A stretch of 5,065 nucleotides of DNA from assembly GCA_019264505.1 (NCBI GenBank), contig JAHUZY010000357.1, forward strand, positions 1 to 5,065, read 5' to 3'. Numbering within the stretch: position 1 is the first letter of the stretch; every line of letters begins with the position of its first letter. Positions 1 to 4,524 of this stretch are shown here, piece after piece. The translations under genes and the position numbers were made by a program. The stretch comes from Phenylobacterium sp. (GTDB lineage Bacteria > Pseudomonadota > Alphaproteobacteria > Caulobacterales > Caulobacteraceae). The notes beneath the pieces are model-generated. The model had not been told where the DNA came from, searched no databases, and worked only from the letters and a program-made list of their open reading frames with translations.

Positions 1-2
1 TC

Positions 3-488
3 TCCAACCTGTTTGAGTCCGCCGGCGGTCCGCCGCCCGCGGCTGCGGCCGAGCCTGCGGATGACGGCGACGGCCTGACCTGGAAGGACCTGCTGGCGGC
101 CATCGATGAGCCGCCGCCGCGCCCCCTGGATGAGCGTCGGGAGGCTCAGCTCCTGTCGGACATCGTCGCCCTGGGGATCGACCCCTCGGCCCTGCTGCCG
201 CGGGGCCGGATCGACGAGATCGGCGCGGTGGTGCAGACCGGGGACCTGGAGGGGGCCCGCCAGGTGGTGCGCCGTCTGGCGCCGGCCGCCACGCGGCGCC
301 TGACTAGGCGGCTGTTCACCGATGATGCGCTGAAGGCCGAGGCCGGGGACTATCTTCGACGCTACCGGGGCATGCTCGATGAGGCGGTGGCTCGGGACCA
401 GGAGGGCTTCATGGTCGCCACCCTGCTGGCTTCCGACGCGGGCCGTGTCTTCCTGCTGCTCGATGCGGCGGCCGGCGACATGATGTGA
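3..488 (+). CDS. C-terminal part of an unrecognised protein with acidic Pro/Ala linker and helical tail
   Basis: The reading frame is open from base 3 to the TGA at 486-488, so the window holds the last 161 residues of a gene that begins upstream. An internal ATG at 228 is in frame, but the good coding sequence before it argues against it as the start. Visible residues 1-25 are a low-complexity linker rich in Pro, Ala, Asp and Glu. From about residue 26 (LTWKDLLAAID) a folded, mostly helical tail follows, with an ALGIDPSALLP segment, an Arg-rich stretch (VVRRLAP..TRRLTRRLF) and a hydrophobic end (MVATLLASDAGRVFLLLDAA). No catalytic motif, signal peptide or membrane segment is visible. An acidic linker plus a terminal helical domain is the shape seen in large scaffold or polarity proteins of Caulobacterales, such as TipN, but I cannot confirm membership. 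It converges on the TetR gene with only 13 bases between stops and no clear terminator. Confidence 0.75.
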   Translation, partial: SNLFESAGGPPPAAAAEPADDGDGLTWKDLLAAIDEPPPRPLDERREAQLLSDIVALGIDPSALLPRGRIDEIGAVVQTGDLEGARQVVRRLAPAATRRLTRRLFTDDALKAEAGDYLRRYRGMLDEAVARDQEGFMVATLLASDAGRVFLLLDAAAGDMM

Positions 489-501
489 GGCCTGGGGCGT
501 T

Positions 502-1110
502 TCAGGTCTTGGGCTGGCCTTCAGACCGCGCGCGGACCTGCGCAAGATAGGCGCGCGACAGGCTGACGAGCTCGTCCTCAAACGCCTGGTCGTGGAAGAA
601 ATCCACCCCTTCCAGCACGGCTGAGCGCATGGCCCCGTGCATGGCGCGGGTGAGCACGAAGGCGCTGATCGGCTCGAGGGGGTCCTGGGTCTGGTTCAGG
701 GTCTGGGTGAAGGCCTCAAGCCTTCCGGCCAAGGCCTCGGCAGGCGTCGTCTCGAACCAGACTCCCATGGCGATCCGCCGGGCGCGGGCCCGACCCTGGA
801 AGGCGCCGATGAAGGCCCGGACGAGGGCGCGGTCGGGCGCGAGCCCCGCGCCATTCTCCCGCAGCAGCCGCTGCATCTCCGCGGCGTGTAGGACGCTTTC
901 GCGCTCGGCCAGGGCATGCATCAGGACCCGCTTGTTGGGGAAGTAGCGATAGACCGCGCCGATGCTGACGCCGGCCCGCTCTGCCACCGCATTGGTGGTG
1001 AAGCCATCCAGACCGTCGCGCTCCAAAAGCTGAGCCGCGGCCTCCAGGATGATGTCCACGGTTGCGGCGGCGCGTTTCTGGCGGGGAGTTTTCCGTGTCG
1101 CGTCAGACAG
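502..1110 (-). CDS. TetR-family transcriptional repressor, probable CTG start
   Basis: This is a one-component DNA-binding regulator of about 202 residues. From the CTG at 1110 the protein begins MSDATRKTPRQKRAAATVDIIL, and the TetR helix-turn-helix follows at about residues 37-67 (TTNAVAERAGVSIGAVYRYFPNKRVLM), a near-textbook match with the Y-x-YF-x-N/S-K signature. The remaining ~130 residues are a helical ligand-binding and dimerisation domain whose ligand cannot be read from sequence. Start choice: the only conventional start is the GTG at 1059, but it cuts off the usual basic N-terminal arm and has no good ribosome site. The CTG at 1108-1110 has AAGGGAG (minus strand, 1123-1117) six bases upstream and restores a typical TetR N-terminus. 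No ATG, GTG or TTG lies in frame between 1059 and the upstream stop at 1183-1185. The gene is divergent from the thioesterase at 1214, the classic layout of a TetR repressor and its target. Family call is very secure; the start is moderately secure. Confidence 0.93.
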   Translation of the reverse strand: MSDATRKTPRQKRAAATVDIILEAAAQLLERDGLDGFTTNAVAERAGVSIGAVYRYFPNKRVLMHALAERESVLHAAEMQRLLRENGAGLAPDRALVRAFIGAFQGRARARRIAMGVWFETTPAEALAGRLEAFTQTLNQTQDPLEPISAFVLTRAMHGAMRSAVLEGVDFFHDQAFEDELVSLSRAYLAQVRARSEGQPKT

Positions 1111-1213
1111 TTGAGACTCCCTTCTCAGGACCGAGGCCAGCCGCCCGAAGGCGAGTAGGGCGCCCGCCGCGCCCTGGCTAGCCTACAGGCGATCCAAAGG
1201 GAAAGGACCTCGC
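1111..1213. promoter_or_regulatory. Divergent tetR/thioesterase control region with candidate operators
   Basis: These 103 bases separate two divergent genes and must hold both promoters. Two perfect inverted repeats stand out. TGAGA at 1112-1116 pairs with TCTCA at 1123-1127 across six bases, overlapping the tetR ribosome site. AGGGCGC at 1157-1163 pairs with GCGCCCT at 1169-1175 across five bases, near the middle of the gap. A short palindrome GGCTAGCC lies at 1176-1183. TetR dimers usually bind such symmetric sites between divergent genes, so one or both repeats may be the operator. I cannot assign a convincing -35/-10 pair on either strand. GC-rich DNA gives short palindromes by chance, so the operator assignment is tentative. 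Confidence 0.4.
1117..1123 (-). promoter_or_regulatory. Shine-Dalgarno site deciding the tetR start
   Basis: On the minus strand, AAGGGAG (inside the longer GAGAAGGGAG) is followed by six bases and then the CTG at 1110. It is the best ribosome site upstream of the TetR reading frame and is the main reason to place the start at the CTG. Confidence 0.6.
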
Positions 1214-1669
1214 ATGACCTGGGCTACGGAACGACTTGAGGCGATCTGCTCTGGGCGGGGGCCGTTGCCGCCGATCGTCGAGCAACTGCGGTTGGGCCGA
1301 CTGGACGCCTGGGGGGAGGGATGGGTGCGCAAGACCTGGACGCCCCACCCCAGCCTGGACACGGCCGATGGATCCCTGTTCGGCGGCTACATCGCCGCCC
1401 TGGCCGACCAGGCCCTGGCCTTCGCCACCATGACGGTGGTTCCAGATGACCGGCACTACAGGACCACCCAGCTGCAGGTCAGCTTTCTGCGGGTCGGGCG
1501 CAACGCGCCGGTGGAGATTCATGCCCAGGTGATCGCCGCCACTCGCCAGATGATCACCCTGCGCGCCAGCTTCGTTCAGGGGGAGGGCCGGCTGATCGCC
1601 GAGGCCGGCGCCCAGCAGATCCTGATGCCGATCCCGACGGCCGCCGGGGTCGCGCAGGCGCCGAGCTAA
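1214..1669 (+). CDS. PaaI-like hotdog-fold acyl-CoA thioesterase
   Basis: This 151-residue protein is predicted to hydrolyse an acyl-CoA thioester in the cytoplasm; the acyl group is unknown. Single-domain hotdog thioesterases are about 130-155 residues, so it looks complete. The key motif is FGGYIAALADQALAFA at residues 56-71, equivalent to the HGG-x-x-AALAD motif of the PaaI group, with Asp65 at the usual catalytic position and Phe56 replacing the common His. The strand TTQLQVSFLRV (84-94) matches the family's central beta strand that packs against the hotdog helix, and the later strands (PVEIHAQVIAATRQMITLRASFVQ) fit the rest of the fold. The ATG start has a strong purine-rich ribosome site (AAAGGGAAAGGA, 1196-1207) six bases upstream. 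It is divergent from the TetR gene and is probably controlled by it. Its stop overlaps the stop of the convergent UPF0145 gene by four bases. Confidence 0.9.
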   Translation: MTWATERLEAICSGRGPLPPIVEQLRLGRLDAWGEGWVRKTWTPHPSLDTADGSLFGGYIAALADQALAFATMTVVPDDRHYRTTQLQVSFLRVGRNAPVEIHAQVIAATRQMITLRASFVQGEGRLIAEAGAQQILMPIPTAAGVAQAPS

Positions 1670-2001
1670 ATCACCACGGCCGAGCCGTTGACCGCCACCA
1701 TCAGCATCGAACCGTTGGGGCCGATGGCATGGTAGTCGAGGTCCACCCCGACCACGGCGTTGGCGCCCAGCTTCTTGGCTTCTTCCGCCAGGGCCAGCAG
1801 CGCGTCTTCCCGAGCCCGGGCCATGACCCGCTCATAGCCGCGCGAGCGGCCGCCGAAGAAATCGCGGATGGCGGCCATCAGGTCGAGCACCACATTGGCC
1901 CCGAGAATGGCCTGGGCCGAGACCATGCCCAGGTGCTGGCGCACGGGGCGGCCTTCGAGGAAGTCGGTGGTGACGATGAGGATGTCGGGTTCACGCGCCA
2001 T
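1666..2001 (-). CDS. UPF0145 (YbjQ-type, DUF74) protein
   Basis: This complete 111-residue protein belongs to the UPF0145/YbjQ family, which is widespread in bacteria and has no established biochemical role. Relatives are about 100-110 residues. Family landmarks appear in order: an early VTTDFLEGRPVRQHLGMVS strand pair (10-28), GANVVLDL (34-41), the FGGRS loop (49-53) followed by a charged helix with ERVMARAREDAL, the hallmark LGANAVVGVDLDY (78-90), and the closing strand GSMLMVAVNGSAVVI (97-111). The family has been suggested to bind heavy metals, but I see no Cys or His cluster here to support that. The start ATG lacks a clear ribosome site; TATGAA lies on the minus strand at 2013-2008, very close to it, so a very short leader or leaderless transcript is possible. 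It is divergent from the first DUF4112 gene and convergent with the thioesterase. Confidence 0.93.
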   Translation of the reverse strand: MAREPDILIVTTDFLEGRPVRQHLGMVSAQAILGANVVLDLMAAIRDFFGGRSRGYERVMARAREDALLALAEEAKKLGANAVVGVDLDYHAIGPNGSMLMVAVNGSAVVI

Positions 2002-2161
2002 GGCGAATTCATAGGATCAAATTGCGACGCTCGCGATGCAGAATCGCGCTGGGGGCGAGCATTGCAGCCATGCGGCTCAGGCCGTGGGTGAAAAGTGCGC
2101 GAATGGCTTCAAGGTTAAGCTGGCTTGGTCCACATTGCCCCGACCCCGCTGGAGGCCGCGC
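2002..2161. promoter_or_regulatory. Divergent UPF0145/DUF4112 intergenic region
   Basis: These 160 bases separate the UPF0145 gene from the first DUF4112 gene. An open frame runs through from 2036, but its translation (MQNRAGGEHCSH..) does not resemble DUF4112 proteins, and the ribosome site lies only at its far end. Two mutually exclusive inverted repeats are present: CGCGAT (2032-2037) with ATCGCG (2043-2048), and GCTCGC (2029-2034) with GCGAGC (2055-2060). The GCAGAATC at 2038-2045 is a partial match to the Caulobacter-type -10 element, with a poor -35 (TTGCGA, 2022-2027). No promoter can be called with confidence. Confidence 0.35.
2151..2155 (+). promoter_or_regulatory. Shine-Dalgarno site fixing the start of the first DUF4112 gene
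   Basis: GGAGG is followed by six bases and the ATG at 2162. It selects this start over the upstream in-frame ATG at 2036, which has no comparable site. Confidence 0.7.
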
Positions 2162-2632
2162 ATGTTCTTCGCCCGATCCCACATCGAGCTGCACAATATC
2201 CGCGCCAGCATCGAGCGCACCAAGCGGCTGTCGGACAATGTGATCAAGATCGGCCCCATCGGGGTCGGGCTCGACGGCCTGCTCACCTGGATACCCTGGG
2301 CGGGCGGGCTCTACAGCGCCGGCGCAGGTCTGGTCCTGCTCAGCGACGGGTTCCGCGCCCGGTGCGCGCCTATGGTGCTGCTGGAGGCGACCATGGTGCT
2401 GCTGGCCGATCTGGCCATCGGGATCGCGCCGGTGCCAGGCGGACTCGGCAAGCTGGCGGACGTGCTGTTTTCAGGTCACAAATGGGCGGCTGACCTGATG
2501 ATCAAGCATATGGAAGAGACCATCTATTTTGAAGGCTCCCGCAAGGATGTGGTCCATACGCCCGAATATCGAGACATCCTCTCGCGCATCAAGGATGGCA
2601 AGGAACGTCGCCGAGTCGTCTTCCTCGGCTGA
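2162..2632 (+). CDS. DUF4112 family membrane protein, first copy
   Basis: This is a 156-residue protein of the DUF4112 family, whose function is unknown. A charged N-terminal helix ends in SIERTKRLSDNV (16-27) and is followed by the family core GPIGVGLDGLLTWIPWAGGLYSAGAGLVLLSDG (31-63). A second hydrophobic segment, MVLLEATMVLLADLAIGIAPVPGGLGKLADVLF (71-103), repeats the same pattern of a hydrophobic helix ending in Pro-x-x-Gly. Two membrane-inserted or re-entrant segments are therefore likely. Common DUF4112 members, as I recall them, have an Asp after each of these glycines (P-G-x-G-D); here both are changed (WAGGL, VPGGL). The last ~37 residues are hydrophilic and basic (DGKERRR), probably cytoplasmic. 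The ATG at 2162 is chosen for its strong ribosome site. The gene is followed 33 bases later by a homologous copy, so the two are probably co-transcribed and may form a hetero-oligomer. No signal peptide is seen. Confidence 0.85.
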   Translation: MFFARSHIELHNIRASIERTKRLSDNVIKIGPIGVGLDGLLTWIPWAGGLYSAGAGLVLLSDGFRARCAPMVLLEATMVLLADLAIGIAPVPGGLGKLADVLFSGHKWAADLMIKHMEETIYFEGSRKDVVHTPEYRDILSRIKDGKERRRVVFLG

Positions 2633-2982
2633 GCCAGGTTCAGTTCATCGCACTGGAGCGGTCCGGTGGCGGTGACGCAGGACAAGGCGCACCGCGCCTG
2701 GCGCGCCGCCGAGCGGATCAAGCGCCTGTCTGACCGGCTGGTGGGTGTAGGCCCCATCGGGCTAGGCCTCGACGGCATACTGGCCTGGGTGCCCATCGCC
2801 GGCACCGTCTACAGCGTGGGCGCCGGCGCCCTGCTGATCGCTGAAGGCCTGCGCGGGGGCGCCGCGGTGATGACGCTGGCGCGGATGGGCGCCTACCTGG
2901 CCTTCGACTCGGCCACCTCCACCGTGCCGGTGGCCGGCTGGGCGGTGGACACCCTGTTTCCCGGGCATCTGATGGCGGCCAA
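2218..2982 (+). repeat. Ancient tandem gene duplication (DUF4112 pair)
   Basis: The regions coding the family cores of the two adjacent genes are direct repeats at protein level, most clearly KRLSD and GPIG-x-GLDG-x-L-x-W-x-P-x-AG near each N-terminus and LF-x-GH near the end of each core. The flanking tails do not align. The span given covers copy one's KRLSD region to about the end of copy two's second hydrophobic segment. Both copies have an intact frame and their own ribosome site, so the duplication appears old and retained. Confidence 0.7.
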
Positions 2983-3088
2983 GGCGCTGCAGAAGGATAT
3001 CGAGGCCCGGCATGGCCCGTCGGCCCTGCCCGAAAGCTGGGACCGCAAGCGCCGGGCCCGGGCCGGACGCCGAGGCGTCAAGATCTGA
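2666..3088 (+). CDS. DUF4112 family membrane protein, second copy
   Basis: This 140-residue paralogue of the preceding gene starts at a GTG with GGAG (2655-2658) seven bases upstream. Over the core ERIKRLSD..GPIGLGLDGILAWVPIAGTVYSVGAGALLIAEG (residues 16-61) about 27 of 46 positions are identical to the first copy. The second hydrophobic segment (AYLAFDSATSTVPVAGWAVDTLFPGH) is more diverged and about three residues shorter. The C-terminal tail is short and very basic (DRKRRARAGRR), unlike the tail of copy one. As in copy one, the Asp expected after the P-x-x-G turns is absent (IAGTV, VAGWA). The function is unknown; the family architecture suggests a small inner-membrane protein with two hydrophobic segments. 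A second in-frame GTG at 2672 is an alternative start with a less suitable spacing. The tight 33-base spacing to copy one argues for one transcript. Confidence 0.85.
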   Translation: MAVTQDKAHRAWRAAERIKRLSDRLVGVGPIGLGLDGILAWVPIAGTVYSVGAGALLIAEGLRGGAAVMTLARMGAYLAFDSATSTVPVAGWAVDTLFPGHLMAAKALQKDIEARHGPSALPESWDRKRRARAGRRGVKI

Positions 3089-3096
3089 AACCCAGT

Positions 3097-3123
3097 CTGA
3101 TTGGCGCATTTGCGCCAGATCAG
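3097..3123. terminator. Strong hairpin between DUF4112 pair and sulP (terminator, attenuator or operator)
   Basis: CTGAT-TGGCGCA (3097-3108) and TGCGCCA-ATCAG (3111-3117 and 3119-3123) form twelve complementary base pairs around TT, interrupted only by one unpaired G at 3118. It begins nine bases after the stop of the second DUF4112 gene and ends about 55 bases before the SulP start. No run of T follows on either strand, so it is not a standard intrinsic terminator. As a near-perfect palindrome it could equally be a protein-binding site or an RNA-stabilising 3' stem. Confidence 0.5.
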
Positions 3124-3178
3124 CGACACTGGGGCGCGACCGGGCGATCAGGGCCGCTACTCCAACGTCAGACCCCCC

Positions 3179-4447
3179 ATGACCGACGCCGCCAAGGCCT
3201 CGAACCTCTATCTGCCCAAACTGGCCTCCCAGTTGCGAGAGGGTTACGGCCTCGCCGACCTGAGGGCCGACGCCGTGGCCGGCCTGACCGTGGCCATCGT
3301 GGCCCTGCCGCTGTCCATGGCCATCGCCATCGCCTCTGGCGTGGGGCCGGAGCGCGGCCTCTACACGGCCATTGTCGGGGGCTTCCTGGTGTCGATGCTG
3401 GGGGGCAGCCGGTTCCAGATCGGCGGGCCGGCCGGCGCCTTCATCGTGCTGGTGGCCAGTACGGTCCATCTGCACGGGATCGAGGGGCTCGTCCTGGCGA
3501 CCTTCCTCTCAGGCCTGATGCTGGCGGCGGGCGGTGTGCTGCGCCTGGGCAACCTGATCCGCCTCATCCCGGCGCCGGTGACCGTGGGCTTCACCGCCGG
3601 CATTGCGGTGATCATCCTGGTGAGCCAGGTCCGCGATCTGCTGGGCCTGAGTCTCAGCGGCGGCGAGCCTGTGGAATTCGGACCCAAGGTGGCGGCGCTC
3701 GTCCAGGCCCTGCCGAGCGCGAACCCGCCGGCCGTGGCGGTGGCGGCGGTGGTGATCGCCCTGATCCTGGCCGTGCGGCGCTGGCGGCCGACCTGGCCGG
3801 CCCTGCTGATCGCGGTCAGCCTCGCCTCGGCGGCCGCGGCCCTGCTGGCCCTGCCGGTGGAGACCATCGGCTCCAAGTTCGGCGGCATACCCAACCACCT
3901 GCCCATGCCGCACCTGCCCGACCTGGCGCTCTCCAAGGTGCTGGCCGTGCTGCCGGCGGCGGCGGCCTTCGCCCTGCTGGGCGCCATCGAGAGCCTGCTC
4001 TCAGCGGTGGTGGCCGACGGCATGACCGGGCGGCGGCATCGCTCCAACATGGAGCTGGTGGCCCAGGGGATCGCCAATTCCGGCGCGGCCCTGTTCGGCG
4101 GCATGCCGGTGACGGGCGCCATCGCGCGCACCGCCACCAACGTCAGGGCCGGCGCCCATGGTCCGGTGTCGGGCATGCTGCACGCCCTCTACCTGCTGGC
4201 CTTCATGCTGATCGCAGCCCCGCTGGCGGCCTATATCCCCCTGGCCGCCCTGGCCGGCCTGCTGGCGGTGGTGGCCTGGAACATGGTGGAGAAGGCCGAG
4301 ATCGCCCACCTGCTGCGGGAGAACCGCGCTGGCGCCGCGGTGATGGCCGTGACGCTCGCCCTCACGCTCGCCCACGACCTAATCGCCGGCATCGCGGCGG
4401 GGTGCGCCCTGGCTATGGCGCTGGCGTGGGTTTCTCGGAGGAGGTAG
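3179..4447 (+). CDS. SulP-family (SLC26-like) anion transporter lacking a STAS domain
   Basis: This 422-residue inner-membrane permease of the SulP family moves an inorganic anion such as sulfate, bicarbonate or another small anion; sequence alone does not fix the substrate. After a short cytoplasmic N-terminus come DLRADAVAGLTVAIVALPLSMAIAIASGVGPERGLYTAIVGGF (27-69) and SRFQIGGPAGAF (77-88), the conserved first and third membrane-segment region that lines the anion site. The second repeat carries the family motif AIESLLSAVVADG (about 269-281), then RHRSNMELVAQGIAN and GGMPVTGAIARTATNVRAGA. Hydrophobic stretches fit the usual 14 segments. The protein ends WVSRRR immediately after the last one, whereas classic SulP proteins continue for 100 or more residues into a STAS domain. 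ATG 3179 gives a normal family N-terminus (MTDAAKAS) but has only a weak ribosome site. A TTG at 3101 is in frame but lies inside the hairpin and would add 26 atypical residues. Confidence 0.93.
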   Translation: MTDAAKASNLYLPKLASQLREGYGLADLRADAVAGLTVAIVALPLSMAIAIASGVGPERGLYTAIVGGFLVSMLGGSRFQIGGPAGAFIVLVASTVHLHGIEGLVLATFLSGLMLAAGGVLRLGNLIRLIPAPVTVGFTAGIAVIILVSQVRDLLGLSLSGGEPVEFGPKVAALVQALPSANPPAVAVAAVVIALILAVRRWRPTWPALLIAVSLASAAAALLALPVETIGSKFGGIPNHLPMPHLPDLALSKVLAVLPAAAAFALLGAIESLLSAVVADGMTGRRHRSNMELVAQGIANSGAALFGGMPVTGAIARTATNVRAGAHGPVSGMLHALYLLAFMLIAAPLAAYIPLAALAGLLAVVAWNMVEKAEIAHLLRENRAGAAVMAVTLALTLAHDLIAGIAAGCALAMALAWVSRRR

Positions 4448-4472
4448 CCCAATAATGGGATACTTAACTACA

Positions 4473-4492
4473 GTATCCCTTTTGAGGGATAC
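4473..4492. repeat. Perfect 8-bp inverted repeat with 4-base loop
   Basis: GTATCCCT at 4473-4480 is the exact complement of AGGGATAC at 4485-4492, separated by TTTG. In RNA it would make a small hairpin 25 bases after the SulP stop and might also serve as a weak terminator. Its membership of a longer half-site array favours an operator role. Confidence 0.75.
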
Positions 4493-4495
4493 AAT
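4490..4495 (+). promoter_or_regulatory. -10 element of the SatD-like gene
   Basis: TACAAT differs from the TATAAT consensus at one base and would place transcription start near 4502, about 23 bases before the ATG. The matching -35 is unclear; TTAACT at 4464-4469 resembles one but the spacer of 20 bases is long. The box overlaps the third GGGATAC half-site, so a protein bound there would block polymerase. Confidence 0.45.
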
Positions 4496-4524
4496 TTGAA
4501 ATTATCCCTGTATAGGGTGACGCC

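Larger units (their letters stand above)
4448..4524. promoter_or_regulatory. AT-rich operator/promoter island of the SatD-like gene
   Basis: This 77-base gap is far richer in A and T than anything else in the window. It carries four alternating copies of a GGGATA half-site: GGGATAC at 4457-4463 (plus), GTATCCC at 4473-4479 (minus), GGGATAC at 4486-4492 (plus) and TATCCC at 4503-4508 (minus). Successive pairs form inverted repeats: GGGATACT/AGTATCCC with a 7-base spacer, GTATCCCT/AGGGATAC with a 4-base spacer, and AGGGATA/TATCCCT with an 11-base spacer that itself is almost the palindrome AATTT-G-AAATT. A partial half-site, TATAGGG, lies at 4511-4517 and touches the ribosome site. The arrangement suggests cooperative binding of a dimeric regulator. 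Confidence 0.7.

Noticed and set aside
488..520. Terminator between the first gene and tetR (AGGCC..GGCCT and CCTG..CAGG)
   Set aside because: The stems are only four to five pairs with long loops and no T-run, so they do not exceed what is expected in GC-rich sequence.
2036..2161. Upstream in-frame ATG giving the first DUF4112 protein 42 extra residues
   Set aside because: The extra residues (MQNRAGGEHCSH..) do not resemble the family, and the only good ribosome site (GGAGG, 2151-2155) points to the ATG at 2162.
3102..3117. Sigma-54-type promoter (TGGC..TTGC) in the palindrome
   Set aside because: The GG and GC doublets are about three bases too close together for a -24/-12 promoter; the match comes from the palindrome itself.
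3101..3178. TTG start at 3101 extending the SulP protein by 26 residues
   Set aside because: The TTG lies inside the strong hairpin, has no ribosome site, and the added residues are not family-like. ATG 3179 gives a normal SulP N-terminus.
2762..3475. Long open frame on the minus strand (237 residues)
   Set aside because: It is antisense to the second DUF4112 and SulP genes, has a His/Gly/Gln/Arg-rich composition typical of GC-rich shadow frames, and shows no family motif.
3361..4176. Long open frame on the minus strand (271 residues)
   Set aside because: It is antisense to a clearly conserved SulP gene and has low-complexity Ala/Arg/Pro/Thr composition with no recognisable domain.
4448..4524. 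Repeats as a CRISPR array or insertion-sequence end
   Set aside because: The units are only 7-8 bases, alternate in orientation and have no uniform spacers, and no transposase or cas gene is present. An operator explains them better.
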